Numbered from the stretch's first letter, positions 45,932-56,624 are shown. The stretch: DNA of 64,000 nt from Pseudonocardia kunmingensis (GCF_006716445.1 NZ_VFPA01000001.1:2356001-2420000); one strand, 5' to 3'. Translations and numbers: made by a program. Notes: generated by a model from the letters alone, not told the origin.

Positions 45932-46363
45932 GTGCGCTTGACGATCACAACAACCGTTGCCCTCACCGCCTGATCACTACTCGCCACGCTACTGCTGGCC
46001 GAGCCTGCGTCTGCTCACGTGTACGGCTGCAGCGTGCACGCCAGCACTCCGACAGCGGGGCGCGCGGGCTTCATCGACTACAGGACCGAGGTGAGGTGCA
46101 ACGAGGTCCAGCCGGAGACACTCCAGAACCTCGACCTGACACTGGAGGAGCGGATCAAGTACCCCGACGGGGGGTACTCCAACTGGGAGCCGGTTCATGC
46201 AACGGAATCCGAGCAACTCGGCTCCTACACGAAGGCAGCCGAGTACCCGTGCCTCGCCGGACAGGGGGCCTACTACCGGACGAGGGCCGAACTGTACTAC
46301 TTCCACGGAACGAGCGGATTCAAAGCCGACACGAGCGGCTACCGGTACATCTCCTGTCGCTGA
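45932..46363 (+). pseudogene. secreted small four-cysteine protein with in-frame TGA in its signal peptide
   Basis: From GTG 45932 the frame reads MRLTITTTVALTA, then TGA (45971-45973), then SLLATLLLAEPASAHVYGCS and on to TGA 46361-46363. Apart from the stop, this is a textbook signal peptide: basic start, a hydrophobic core spanning the TGA, and an A-S-A cleavage site before HVYGC. The mature part (~115 residues) has four cysteines and many Tyr/Thr. Between the TGA and GTG 46019 no ATG, GTG or TTG is in frame. Translation from GTG 46019 would give the mature protein without export. Recent decay, a sequencing error or stop readthrough are possible. Function unknown. The 285 bp upstream, back to menG, hold nothing I can name. 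Confidence 0.6.
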
Positions 46364-46364
46364 A

Positions 46365-46886
46365 TCAATCGTCGCCGATCTGACTTCGGTGCCACCGGAG
46401 CGTTGCAAACTCGGGGATCACCAGCTCGACGGTCGGAGCGAAACCGTCGACTCCGTGCTCCTCCCATGGACCACCGATCGGCGCGATGAGGGAAGGTCGA
46501 TCAGGAGAGACACTGCTCACCTCACGGAACGAGCCGTGGACCCAGCAGCCCTGCTCCATGAGCAGCTCGAGCTCCGCCTCGTTCCGGGCCTCGCGGCCGG
46601 CCAGCAGGAATCGAACGCGGCCCGTCGGGTCGAGATAGCTCAGCAGCTTCTTCCCGGCGGCCGGCTCGACCATCGGGCCGAAATGGAGCCTGTCCCATTC
46701 GTCGTACGCCCATTCCTGGACCTCCCCGAACGGGCGGTCGAGCTGCCTCCCCGGCCCCAGCCACCCACACCGACAGGCCGTGATCGCGAGACCCGTCCGG
46801 GCATCCGGATCGCCCGGCCACTCATCGGTCAGCGTTCCGTCTTCGAGATACCGCGAAAGGTGGTGCGAGTGCTCCTCGTCAGCCAT
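46365..46886 (-). CDS. hypothetical protein
   Basis: A 173-residue protein not recognised. The early part has ITACRCGWLGPGRQL, a Cys-x-Cys-Gly-Trp pattern seen in several actinobacterial unknowns with acidic N-termini (MADEEHSHHLSRYLEDG). A helical middle (EAELELLMEQ) and a C-terminal strand VELVIPEFATLRW follow. No signal peptide. ATG 46886 follows a purine-rich GGGCAGGGG; a longer reading to 47030 is less protein-like. Its stop lies 2 bp from that of the convergent secreted-protein gene. The 198 bp upstream of the start show no clear feature. Confidence 0.55.
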   Translation of the reverse strand: MADEEHSHHLSRYLEDGTLTDEWPGDPDARTGLAITACRCGWLGPGRQLDRPFGEVQEWAYDEWDRLHFGPMVEPAAGKKLLSYLDPTGRVRFLLAGREARNEAELELLMEQGCWVHGSFREVSSVSPDRPSLIAPIGGPWEEHGVDGFAPTVELVIPEFATLRWHRSQIGDD

Positions 46887-47084
46887 CCCCTGCCCACCCC
46901 TCGAAGTCCGGCCCACCATACCGCGGTCGTGCCCGTCGACGTCCGGTCCGACGGTCGTGGTGCTGGCGCAGTGGTGCGCCTCGCCTCCTGCCGAAGGGTC
47001 GGTGCGGCCGTCATCACCAGCGGTCGCCATCGAGGCGACCTCGGCAGGTCCTCGAGCGTGCGGTGTGGGGTGGGCTCCTGCAGA

Positions 47085-47660
47085 TCACGCCCCGCGCAGC
47101 GCGCGGTCGAGGCCCTCCAGGTACTCCACCCGGGTCCGCTCCGCAATGGCAGGCCACTCGGCCTCCGGCCGGCTCAGCGGGGCCGCGGACCCGGTGACGG
47201 CGCCCATCCCGTGCAGGTTGATCCACCGGTGGTCGTAGTCGTGCGCGGCCTCCCGGTCCCAGGCCACCACCCGCTCGACGGTCGCCCGCAGCGCGGTGCG
47301 GTCGGCGAACGCGTGGCGGTTGATCTCGGGCCCGTAGCGCTGGGTCAGGACGGCGACGGCGCCGGCCGCCGTCGGGTCGGCACACCGGTTCGCGTCGAAC
47401 CGGGCCCGCAGCTGCGCCGCGTAGAACCAGAACGCGGCCTCGCCGCGCCTGCCTTCGGCGAACAGCACCGCGGCCAGCGCCGCGAGGACCGGCGGCGCGT
47501 AGGCCTGCGGCGCGGCCAGCACGGCGGCGACCGTCTGCGCCCGCCACGCCTGCTCCGCGCCGTGCAGCGCCGACACCGCGGCGTTCTGCCGGTTCACGTC
47601 GATCGTGGCGTGCGTGGGGGCGGGTGGCACCGGGACGCGGTGCCCGAGCGGGGCGTCCAT
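47085..47660 (-). CDS. conserved hypothetical protein
   Basis: A 191-residue, mostly helical protein without signal or membrane helices. A central segment, LFAEGRRGEAAFWFYAAQLRARFDANRCADPTAA read in parts, has the W-F-Y-A-x-Q-L-R-x-R pattern found in a family of bacterial unknowns. NLHGMGAV follows later. I cannot assign a function. Start ATG 47660. It sits between two other genes on the same strand but with gaps of 80-200 bp, so not clearly in an operon. Confidence 0.6.
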   Translation of the reverse strand: MDAPLGHRVPVPPAPTHATIDVNRQNAAVSALHGAEQAWRAQTVAAVLAAPQAYAPPVLAALAAVLFAEGRRGEAAFWFYAAQLRARFDANRCADPTAAGAVAVLTQRYGPEINRHAFADRTALRATVERVVAWDREAAHDYDHRWINLHGMGAVTGSAAPLSRPEAEWPAIAERTRVEYLEGLDRALRGA

Positions 47661-47741
47661 GCGCTCAGCCTGCCCGGCCGGCGCATCCCTGCCCTCCGTG
47701 CGACTACGCAGGACGTCGACGACGCACGAGACCGTTCGTGG

Positions 47742-48848
47742 TCAGGCCGCCGCCAGCATCCCCAGCATCCCCGCCACCGACGCGGGCCAGCCGAACTGCT
47801 CGGCCCGCGCCCTGGCCGCCGCGCGGCGGCTCGCCTCGTCGGCGGCCAGCAGCGTGGTGACGCCCGCGGCGAAGGCCTCGGGCCGGTCCAGCGCGGCGGC
47901 CCCGGACCGCCCGACGATCTCGGGCAGCGCCGAGGACGCGGAGACGACCACCGGGGTGCCGCTGGCCAGCGCCTCCAGCGCGGAGAGGCCGAACGTCTCG
48001 TGCGGGCCCGGCGCGAGGGAGACGTCGGCCGAGGCCAGCAGCGTGGCCAGCCGGGTGCGGTCGGGCACGAACCCGAGGAACGTGACCGGCAGCCCGCCGG
48101 CCCGCCGCTCCAGGGCCGCCCGGCGCGGCCCGTCCCCCGCGACGACCAGGCGCACCCGGTGCCCCGCCGCGCGCAGGGCGGCCACCGTGTCGATGCTGCG
48201 CTCGGGGTGCTTCTCCGGCGAGAGCCGCCCGCAGTGCACGAGGAGCGTGTCGGCGCCGTCGGCGAGGCCGCGGCGCACGTCCGGGTCGTGGTGCAGCGGC
48301 GAGAACGTCGCGAGATCGACGCCGAGCGGCACCTGGGCGACGTTGCGGGCACCGATCCGGTCGAACTCCGCCCGCGCGAACGACGTGGTGCACACGACGG
48401 TGCCGTAGGCGGCGGCCATGCGGGCGTTGGCCGCGTCGGCCACGCGCCGCGCGGCCGGGCCGGGCAGCAGGAACTGCGTCAGCAACCGGTCGAGGCGCTC
48501 GTGGGAGATCACGATGCTCGGCACGCCGTGCCGGGCGGCCCACGCGCCGAGCCCGCGCAGGGTCAGGCGGTCGGACACCTCGATGGCGTCGGGGCGCAGC
48601 CGCTCCAGCAGCCGCTGCACGCGCCACGGGTCGACGGCGCGGTAGCCGCCGGTGCCGGGCAGGCGGGGCGCCCCGATCGTGATGCGCCGGATCCCGCTGG
48701 GCAGCGGCTCGTCGGCGAAGCGCGCGCCCGGCACCACGAGGACCACCTCGTGCCCCTGGGCCCCGTAGCCGGCGCCGAGGTGGTGCAGGGCGGTGCGCAA
48801 GCCGCCGGACCGGGGGCCGTAGAAGTTGGCGAGCTGGACGATCCGCAC
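47742..48848 (-). CDS. glycosyltransferase family 4
   Basis: A 368-residue GT-B fold enzyme. N-terminal acceptor domain begins RIVQLANFYGPRSGGLRTAL. The C-terminal nucleotide-sugar domain has VHCGRLSPEKHPERSIDTV, VVAGDGPRR and the E-x7-E motif in PHETFGLSALEALASGTPVVV. Such enzymes next to MgtA are usually mannosyltransferases of glycolipid or lipoglycan assembly (inference). Start GTG 48848 lies 1 nt after the mgtA-like stop, so the two are co-translated. Confidence 0.82.
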   Translation of the reverse strand: MRIVQLANFYGPRSGGLRTALHHLGAGYGAQGHEVVLVVPGARFADEPLPSGIRRITIGAPRLPGTGGYRAVDPWRVQRLLERLRPDAIEVSDRLTLRGLGAWAARHGVPSIVISHERLDRLLTQFLLPGPAARRVADAANARMAAAYGTVVCTTSFARAEFDRIGARNVAQVPLGVDLATFSPLHHDPDVRRGLADGADTLLVHCGRLSPEKHPERSIDTVAALRAAGHRVRLVVAGDGPRRAALERRAGGLPVTFLGFVPDRTRLATLLASADVSLAPGPHETFGLSALEALASGTPVVVSASSALPEIVGRSGAAALDRPEAFAAGVTTLLAADEASRRAAARARAEQFGWPASVAGMLGMLAAA

Positions 48849-48849
48849 G

Positions 48850-50001
48850 TCACGCTGCCGCGGCCGTGACGCCGATGACCTCGCAGTAGTGGGCGAGCAG
48901 CTCGTCGCACACCGTCGACCAGGTGCGGCGCAGCACCGTCGGGCGCGCCGCCGCCCCGAACCGGCGCCGCAGCGCGGGGTCGGCCAGCGCCCGCACCGCC
49001 GCCACGAGCTCGGCGTCCGCGGCCACCGAGGCCGGGTCGTCGGGCGCCGCGCCCTCGGGATGCGGTGGGACGAGGAAGCCCGTGCGTCCCGGCAGCACCA
49101 GGTCGCGCGGGCCGCCGGCGTCCGGTGCCACCACCGGCAGCCCCGACGCGAGCGCCTCCTGCACGGCCTGGCAGAACGTCTCCGACGGCCCGGTGTGCAC
49201 GAAGACGTCCAGCGACGCGTAGATCCGGGCCAGCTCGTCGCCCTCCCGGAAGCCCAGGAACGCCGCCTCCGGCAGTGCCGCCCGCAGCCGCTCCTCGCTG
49301 GGCCCGCCGCCGACGACGACCAGCCGCGTTCCCGGCAGGCCGGCCAGCGCGCCGAGCCGCTCGACCTGCTTCTCCGGCGCGAGCCTGCCGACGTAGCCGA
49401 CCAGCAGCTCGCCGCCGGGAGCGAGCTCGGCGCGCAGCCGCGCGTCGCGCTTGGAGGGGGTGAACCGGCGGGTGTCGACCCCGCGCGCCCACTGGTGCAC
49501 CCGCGGGACGCCGCGCGCCCGCAGCGCCTCGGTGGCCCAGCTCGACGGCGCGAGCGTGCGGTCGGCCTGCCCGTGCAGCCTGCACGTCCAGCGCCAGGCC
49601 GCGCGCGCGGTCAGGCCGAGGCCGTAGGAGGAGGCGAAGCCGGCCACGTCGGTCTGGTAGACCGCGACGGTCGGGATCCCCAGCCGCCGGGCCGCGGCGA
49701 GCCCTCGGTACCCGACGACGAACGGGGCCGCGAGGTGCACGACGTCCGGGGCGAACTCGCGCAGGGCCGTCAGCACCCGCCTGCTCGGCACCCCGACGGG
49801 CATCGAGGAGACCACCGGCAGGTCCACGGCCGGGATCCGGACCACCGGGGCGCCCGCGTACTCGGTGGGCCCGTCCATGCCGGGGGCGACGACCAGCACG
49901 TCGTGCCCGGCGCCGGTGAGGTGCTCGACGACCCGGAGCACCGAGTTGGTGACGCCGTTGACCACGGGGAGGAAGCACTCGGAGACGATGGCGACGCGCA
50001 C
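48850..50001 (-). CDS. mgtA: GDP-mannose-dependent alpha-mannosyltransferase, MgtA-like
   Basis: A 383-residue GT4 enzyme. Start of fold [23 protein letters not shown]; acceptor-side [22 protein letters not shown] and [14 protein letters not shown]; sugar-nucleotide domain [16 protein letters not shown] and [32 protein letters not shown]. This is the pattern of mycobacterial Rv0557 (MgtA, once called PimB), an alpha-mannosyltransferase of glycolipid synthesis near menD and menG. Start GTG 50001 with AGGAG 12 nt upstream; longer readings are arginine-rich artefacts. The acceptor here is not proven. Confidence 0.85.
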   Translation of the reverse strand: MRVAIVSECFLPVVNGVTNSVLRVVEHLTGAGHDVLVVAPGMDGPTEYAGAPVVRIPAVDLPVVSSMPVGVPSRRVLTALREFAPDVVHLAAPFVVGYRGLAAARRLGIPTVAVYQTDVAGFASSYGLGLTARAAWRWTCRLHGQADRTLAPSSWATEALRARGVPRVHQWARGVDTRRFTPSKRDARLRAELAPGGELLVGYVGRLAPEKQVERLGALAGLPGTRLVVVGGGPSEERLRAALPEAAFLGFREGDELARIYASLDVFVHTGPSETFCQAVQEALASGLPVVAPDAGGPRDLVLPGRTGFLVPPHPEGAAPDDPASVAADAELVAAVRALADPALRRRFGAAARPTVLRRTWSTVCDELLAHYCEVIGVTAAAA

Positions 50002-50201
50002 GGGGGCACCGTGCTCCTGCCGGGGAGCGCGGCGGTGGCGCCCTCCCCAACGCCGGACCAACAGTGTCTGATTTGCCTCCGCTCCGCTCCGGCGGCCGAT
50101 GGCCCCCGGTCGACTCCCGGTCACACAGTTGGCCCGGTGATCCATGGCACGTCACCTGGGGGACGCACCCGGGACACCGGAGCCGGTGACGCTCGGGCCA
50201 C

Positions 50202-51032
50202 ATGACCGTCCAGCAGCACTCGAGCGCACCCGCGCCCGGGCTCCCGGTGGAGCCGGGCATGCTGTCCCGTGCCCTCGAGGTGGCCGGGCGGCTCGCGAAC
50301 GACGCGGCCGAGGTGATCACGGCGACCGCGGGGCGCGACCACCACAGCGGCGCCGCGCACAAGTCCAGCCCGTTCGACTGGGTCACCGACACCGATCGCA
50401 CCCTCGAACGCCACACCCGCCGGGTGCTGGCCGCCGAGTTCCCGGAGATCCCCGTGGTCGGCGAGGAGTACGGCGCCGACCACGGCGCCCTCGCGGCCCG
50501 GTACCGGTGGGTCGTCGACCCCGTCGACGGCACCGCGAACTACGTCGCGGGATTCCCCTGGTGCGCCTACAGTCTCGCGCTGGTGGACGCCGCCGGACCG
50601 GTCGTGGGGGTGATCGCCGACCCGAGCCGGGCCCAGATCTACGCCGCCGCCCGCGGTCGAGGGGTGCGGGCGAACGGCGTGCCGGTCCGGGCCGTCCCCC
50701 GATCCCCCACGGGCGGCCTGGTCTGCACCGAGCTCGGGCCCGCGCGCGGGGCGCGGTTCACGCAGGAGGCCGTCGCGGCGCACGCCGGTGTCCGCGCCCT
50801 CGGTTCCTCGGCGCTCGCGATCACGCAGGTGGCCCTCGGGCATGCCGTCGCGGCCGTGCTGGAGGACTACCGGGAATGGGATGTCGCCGGCGCGGTCTGC
50901 CTGGCCGTGGAGGCCGGCGCGCTCGTCGTCGACGGCGCCGGACGGCCGGATCCGCTGCCGGAGGGCGCGATGATCGTGGCGGCTCCCGGCGCCGTGGACG
51001 CCGTCCTCGGCTGGTGGCGCGCGGCCGCGTGA
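50202..51032 (+). CDS. inositol monophosphatase family protein
   Basis: A 276-residue Mg-dependent phosphatase. Metal motifs GEEYGADHG (Glu), DPVDGTANYVAGFPW (D-P-x-D-G-T) and the C-terminal WDVAGAVCLAVEAGALVVD are complete, with WVTDTD upstream. It hydrolyses myo-inositol 1-phosphate or a similar sugar phosphate. In actinobacteria this feeds phosphatidylinositol, its mannosides and mycothiol, which suits the neighbouring mannosyltransferases. Start ATG 50202; divergent from mgtA with a 200-bp gap in which no promoter could be chosen. Confidence 0.9.
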   Translation: MTVQQHSSAPAPGLPVEPGMLSRALEVAGRLANDAAEVITATAGRDHHSGAAHKSSPFDWVTDTDRTLERHTRRVLAAEFPEIPVVGEEYGADHGALAARYRWVVDPVDGTANYVAGFPWCAYSLALVDAAGPVVGVIADPSRAQIYAAARGRGVRANGVPVRAVPRSPTGGLVCTELGPARGARFTQEAVAAHAGVRALGSSALAITQVALGHAVAAVLEDYREWDVAGAVCLAVEAGALVVDGAGRPDPLPEGAMIVAAPGAVDAVLGWWRAAA

Positions 51033-51127
51033 CGTGGTCGGCCGCGCGGCGGCCGGTGGCGGTCAGGAAGTGACCGCTACGGGTGACACAGTCGTGCCGT
51101 CCCACCGAGGAGCCCGGAGGTCGCAGG

Positions 51128-51721
51128 ATGTACGCACCCGCCCAGCACGACGAGGTCACCGGACTCGTCAACTACATCGACGAGCAGCTCAGCGCCATCC
51201 GTGCCGCCGCGTTCGGCCTGACCGAGGAGCAGGCGCGCGAGACGCCGTGCCGGAGTGCGCTGTCGGTCGGCGGCATCATCAAGCACGCCACCTACGTCAT
51301 GCGAGGAGCGCTGGAGCGCCTGCGAACCGAGGTCACCGAGCAGCCGGTGGACGCGACCGCGTACGCCGCGTTCACCGACAGCTTCACCGTGCGCGACGAC
51401 GAGACGGTGGCCGGGACCATCGAGGACTTCGACCGGGTACGGGCACAGCTGCGGGCCGCGGTCGCCGCCACCGATCCGGCCGCCGCCACCACGGCGCCGC
51501 CCGCGCCATGGCACGGGATCTTCGACGCCCGGCCGATCCACGCTCGCTACTACCTGGTGCACCTGGTCGAGGAGTGCGCCCGGCACGCGGGGCACGCCGA
51601 CATCATCCGCGAGCAGATCGACGGTATGGCGGTGCCTGCGCTGGTGCTCACGCTGGCCGGGGCGAGCGCCAACGACTTCTTCCAGCCGTACGAGCCGGCC
51701 CCGGGCACCCTCCTGGCGTGA
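51128..51721 (+). CDS. DinB/DUF664 family protein
   Basis: A 197-residue four-helix-bundle protein of the DinB superfamily. Typical metal-site histidines are in IIKHATYVMRGALERL and in HLVEECARHAGHADIIREQIDG. These proteins are often thiol-dependent S-transferases using mycothiol or bacillithiol; the present substrate is unknown. Start ATG 51128 is supported by GGAGGT 6 nt upstream; an upstream GTG 51083 is rejected. Confidence 0.85.
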   Translation: MYAPAQHDEVTGLVNYIDEQLSAIRAAAFGLTEEQARETPCRSALSVGGIIKHATYVMRGALERLRTEVTEQPVDATAYAAFTDSFTVRDDETVAGTIEDFDRVRAQLRAAVAATDPAAATTAPPAPWHGIFDARPIHARYYLVHLVEECARHAGHADIIREQIDGMAVPALVLTLAGASANDFFQPYEPAPGTLLA

Positions 51722-51848
51722 ACCCGACGCGGAGGGCACCGGCGCCGTCCCCGCGATCACGGCCCTGCGAGGGCGCCTCGGGCGTGACCGCGGATGGTCG
51801 GCGTGGTTAGGGTCGGGCATCGCCACCACCTCGTCACCGGGCACGAAC

Positions 51849-52703
51849 CTGGCCGTCCGCGCCACGCCGTTCGCGTTCGTGGTGATCTGGGCGTCGGGCT
51901 TCGTCGTCGCGAAGTACGCCGCGCCCTACGCCGAGCCGCTGAGCTTCCTGGTCGTGCGCTACGCGGGTGTGGTCGCGCTGATGCTGGCGCTCGCGCTGGT
52001 GGCCAGGGCGCCGTGGCCGCGCGGGCGCCAGGTGCTGCACATCGCGGTGGCGGGCGTCGGGATCCAGGCCGGGTACCTCGGCGGGGTGTGGGCCGCCGTG
52101 GCGGCCGGGATGCCCGCGGGCGTCGCCGCCCTCGTCGTGAACCTGCAGCCGGTGCTCACCGCCGCGCTCGCCGGGCTGCTCGGTGAACGGCTGGGCGGGC
52201 GGCAGGTCGTCGGGCTGCTGCTCGGCTTCGCGGGCGTCGCGCTCGTCGTCTCCAACCGGCTCACGACGGAGGGCGTCACCGCGCTGACGCTCGGCCTCAC
52301 GGTCACGGCGCTGCTCGGGATCACCATCGGGACGCTCTACCAGAAGCGGTTCTGCCCGCACTTCGACCTGCGGACCGGGCAGGTCGTGCAGTTCGTCGCG
52401 TCGATCGTGGTGACGCTGCCGTTCGTGGCGGCGTTCGAGTCGTTCCGGTTCTCGTGGACCCCGCAGCTGGCCGGCGCACTGGCCTGGTCGGTGCTGGTGC
52501 TCACCGGCGGCGGGATCTCGCTGCTGTTCCTCATGCTGCGCCGTGGCGCGGCGGCCCAGGTGACCAGCTACTTCTACCTGGTTCCCGGGATCACGGCCCT
52601 GATGGCGTTCGCGATGTTCGGCGAGACGCTCGGGCCCGTGGCGATCGGCGGGATGGTGCTCGCCGTGCTCGGGGTGGCACTGGCCACCCGGCCGCGGGCC
52701 TGA
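51849..52703 (+). CDS. EamA-family transporter (drug/metabolite exporter)
   Basis: About 284 residues, ten helices in two EamA repeats (FVVIWASGFVVAKYAAPYAEPLSFLVVR starts the first, VTALLGITIGTLYQKRF the second). Ends FGETLGPVAIGGMVLAVLGVALATR. These DMT exporters carry amino acids or small metabolites outward. The start is uncertain: no ATG, GTG or TTG lies in frame just before helix 1. CTG 51849 is used as a placeholder; GTG 51879 would cut into the first helix. A real alternative start or a base error are both possible. Confidence 0.75.
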   Translation: MAVRATPFAFVVIWASGFVVAKYAAPYAEPLSFLVVRYAGVVALMLALALVARAPWPRGRQVLHIAVAGVGIQAGYLGGVWAAVAAGMPAGVAALVVNLQPVLTAALAGLLGERLGGRQVVGLLLGFAGVALVVSNRLTTEGVTALTLGLTVTALLGITIGTLYQKRFCPHFDLRTGQVVQFVASIVVTLPFVAAFESFRFSWTPQLAGALAWSVLVLTGGGISLLFLMLRRGAAAQVTSYFYLVPGITALMAFAMFGETLGPVAIGGMVLAVLGVALATRPRA

Positions 52704-52706
52704 TCG

Positions 52707-53177
52707 TCAGCGGCGGCGACGGCGCAGCCACAGCGCGAGGGGGCCCAGCACCGCCCACACCGCGACGACGCCCAGCGCGAGCGGCAGCACGCCGTCCAGG
52801 GCGCTGCGGCCGGCCACCCGCACCAGCTCCGGGTTCGTGACGTCGTACTGGACGGCCACCGACTCCCCGGCCTGCAGCCCCCACGGGTAGAAGACCCCGC
52901 GCTCCGGCACGACGGCCTCGCCGTTGGCGACGGTGAAGCGGACCAGCGTGCGCTGGAACGACGAGCCCTCCAGGACCTCGGCCTGGGCGACCGCCGGGTT
53001 GGCGGCGATGGCGCGGTCGTCGAGGGCGGCTCCGGCCAGCGCCAGCACCGCGAGGACCGTGGCGAGGACGGCGATCCCGGCGACGATCTCGGGCAGGCGG
53101 GTGGTGACGAAGCGCCCGATCGGACGCAGCAGCGAGGCCAGCTCGTCGATCGCGCGGGTGCGCGTGGTGCCCGTCAT
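52707..53177 (-). CDS. DUF3592-like membrane protein
   Basis: A 156-residue protein with one helix near 30-52 and another near the C-terminus, separated by a ~65-residue outside domain (AQAEVLEGSSFQRTLVRFTVANGEAVV, GESVAVQYDVTNPELVRVAG). This arrangement is typical of DUF3592 proteins, of unknown function. It ends in a run of five arginines. ATG 53177 is used; GTG 53180 and ATG 53189 in frame are close. Tail-to-tail with the EamA gene, 3 bp apart. Confidence 0.65.
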   Translation of the reverse strand: MTGTTRTRAIDELASLLRPIGRFVTTRLPEIVAGIAVLATVLAVLALAGAALDDRAIAANPAVAQAEVLEGSSFQRTLVRFTVANGEAVVPERGVFYPWGLQAGESVAVQYDVTNPELVRVAGRSALDGVLPLALGVVAVWAVLGPLALWLRRRRR

Positions 53178-53277
53178 CACGCAGCCCATCCTATTGCGGC
53201 TGGTCGTGCACGAGATGTGGCCGGTGCCTCCCGGGGCGGACGCGCATCCCGGCGCGGCGCCTCCTACTCTCGGAAAG

Positions 53278-54534
53278 GTGACGATCGCCCCGCTACCGAC
53301 CGGGTTGGGCGTGCGGACCAGGCCCCTCGACGACCCGGGCCGGCTGCTCGACCTGCTCCCCGACGACCGCAACCCGTTGTCCTGGGTGCGCGGGGCCGAC
53401 GGGCTCGTCGGCTGGGGTGAGGTCGCCCGCATCACCGTCACGGGGCCCGACCGGTTCGCCGATGCGGACGCCTGGTGGAGCTCGTTCACCGAGAAGCTCG
53501 ACGTCCGCGACGAGGTCGGCACCCCCGGTTCCGGGCCCGTGGCGTTCGCCAGCTTCACCTTCGCCGACGGCTCGCCGGGCTCGGTGCTCGTCGTCCCGCG
53601 CGTGCTGGTGGCGCGCCGCGACGGGGTCGCGTGGATCACGGAGTTCTCGCACGGCGACGGCCCGTCCGCGGTGCGGGCCGTGAGCCCCGTCCGTCCCAGC
53701 GGCACGCTGCGCTTCGCCGATGGCCTGCTGCCGGTGGCCGGGTACCGCCGCGCCGTCGCCGAGGCCGTGCGCCGGATGCGGGCGGGCGAGCTCGACAAGG
53801 CCGCGCTCGCGCACGACCTGCTCGCCGCGGGCGACGCCCCGCTCGACGCCCGGTTCCTGCTCGGCGGCCTCGCGCGGCGGTACCCGACCTGCTGGTCCTA
53901 CTCCGTCGACGGGCTGGTGGGGGCCACGCCCGAGATGCTGGTGCGCCGCACCGCGGGCACCGTGGCGTCCCGGGTGCTGGCCGGCACGATCTGGCCGGGC
54001 GAGGGCGACGACCTGCCCGGCCAGCTGCTGGGCTCGGCGAAGGACCGCCACGAGCACGCGCTGGCCGTCGACTCGCTGGCCGCCGCGCTGCGCCCGCTGT
54101 GCACCGAGCTGACGGTCCCGCAGACCCCGTCGGTGATCGCCCTGCCGAACGTCTCGCACCTGGCCAGCGACGTCCACGGCACCCTCGACCCCCGCACCCC
54201 CGCCTCGCTCCTGCAGCTCGCCGCCGCCGTGCACCCGACCGCGGCGGTGGGCGGCACGCCCCGGGACGCCGCGATCGCGCTGATCGCCGAGCTGGAGGGC
54301 ATGGACCGCGGGCGCTATGCGGGCCCGGTGGGCTGGGTGGACGGCAACGGCGACGGCGAGCTGGGGATCGCGCTGCGGTGCGCCCAGCTCGACGGACCGG
54401 TCGCCCGCCTGTTCGCCGGGTGCGGCATCGTCGCCGACTCCGATCCCGACACCGAGGTGCGGGAGGCCGCGGCGAAGATGGTCGCGATGCGCGACGCGCT
54501 GGAGGACGCGGACGTCCCACCGGCGCGGGCCTGA
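53278..54534 (+). CDS. menF: isochorismate synthase (menaquinone pathway)
   Basis: A 418-residue chorismate-utilising enzyme converting chorismate to isochorismate, the first committed menaquinone step. Conserved C-terminal fold: ATPEMLVRRTAGTVASRVLAGT, SAKDRHEHALAVDSL (catalytic Glu), HPTAAVGGTP (His), GRYAGPVGWVDGNGDGELGIALR and FAGCGIVADSDPDTEVREAAAK. It lacks the Thr/Ala pattern of anthranilate synthase but cannot be wholly separated from salicylate synthase by reading. The nearby menD supports MenF. Start GTG 53278 with GGAAAGG upstream. Confidence 0.85.
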   Translation: MTIAPLPTGLGVRTRPLDDPGRLLDLLPDDRNPLSWVRGADGLVGWGEVARITVTGPDRFADADAWWSSFTEKLDVRDEVGTPGSGPVAFASFTFADGSPGSVLVVPRVLVARRDGVAWITEFSHGDGPSAVRAVSPVRPSGTLRFADGLLPVAGYRRAVAEAVRRMRAGELDKAALAHDLLAAGDAPLDARFLLGGLARRYPTCWSYSVDGLVGATPEMLVRRTAGTVASRVLAGTIWPGEGDDLPGQLLGSAKDRHEHALAVDSLAAALRPLCTELTVPQTPSVIALPNVSHLASDVHGTLDPRTPASLLQLAAAVHPTAAVGGTPRDAAIALIAELEGMDRGRYAGPVGWVDGNGDGELGIALRCAQLDGPVARLFAGCGIVADSDPDTEVREAAAKMVAMRDALEDADVPPARA

Positions 54535-54545
54535 CACACCCGGCA

Positions 54546-54577
54546 CGGCTCGGCGCCCCCCTCATGGCGCCGAGCCG
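54546..54577. terminator. bidirectional terminator between menF and the VC0807-like gene
   Basis: A perfect 12-bp stem, CGGCTCGGCGCC / GGCGCCGAGCCG, with an 8-nt loop, exactly filling the 45-bp gap between two convergent genes. Confidence 0.8.
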
Positions 54578-54579
54578 GC

Positions 54580-55256
54580 TCAGGAGGCCCGAGCCGCCGC
54601 CATCCGGCGCCGGGCCCGGGCCACGAACCAGACGTTCCAGGTGATCAGGCAGGCGAACGCCGCGACGGAGAGCACGGTGCTCAGCCCGACCATCACGCTG
54701 ACCGGCAGCAGGAACACCAGCGGCACCCGGACGAGGGCCTCGGTGAGCAGGCCGAACCCCCAGACCGCGGATGCGCGGCGGAACCCGCGTCGCACGGCCG
54801 GGTCGTCGCGGTGGGCCGCCGCGAGCGCGGCGGCGCGGTGCGGCGCGAAGCTCTGCATCGCGGCCAGGGTGAGCGGCGTGCCCCACACGCTGGTGCCCAG
54901 GAAGACCAGCGCCACCGCGCCGGTGGTGACCGAGTCCTTCAGCAGCAGGAACCGGGCGTCCCCGCTGACCAGCGACAGGACCAGCCCGACGCCGAACACC
55001 ACCAGCATGACGGTGGCGAACGGGTTGAGCCGGCGCCGGCGCGCCGCGTCCCACGCGATGCGCAGCGCGGCGATCCCGGACGCGGCCAGCAACGCGGGCC
55101 AGTCGGCGACGCCGAGCAGGTGCAGCCCGTAGTAGGCGGCCAGCGGCAGGCCGATGTCCAGGGCGAGGCCGCGGATCATCGCCCGCGGCCGGAACTCCAC
55201 CACCTCGGACACGGCCGGCGGAACCACCTCGGTCGGGGCGCTCCCGGATGCCGACG

Positions 55257-55260
<4 letters not shown>
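54580..55260 (-). CDS. VC0807-like integral membrane protein
   Basis: A 226-residue protein with about five to six helices (GLALDIGLPLAAYYGLHLLG, WPALLAASGIAALRIAWDAARRR, ATVMLVVFGVGLVLSL, ALVFLGTSVWGTPLTL and a final FACLITWNVWFVARARRR). The pattern matches the VC0807 family of unknown function, distantly like septation protein A. ATG overlaps the carotenoid oxygenase stop (ATGA), so it is co-translated with it. A role as its membrane partner is conjecture. Confidence 0.65.

Positions 55261-56624
<1,364 letters not shown>

Noticed and set aside
45971..45973. TGA as selenocysteine codon in the secreted-protein gene
   Set aside because: It lies in the signal peptide core, where selenocysteine makes no sense, and no SECIS-like stem follows.
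51040..51054. GGCCGC-GCG-GCGGCC hairpin after the inositol monophosphatase gene
   Set aside because: A 6-bp stem of pure GC is common by chance in this DNA and has no T-run; too weak to list as a terminator.
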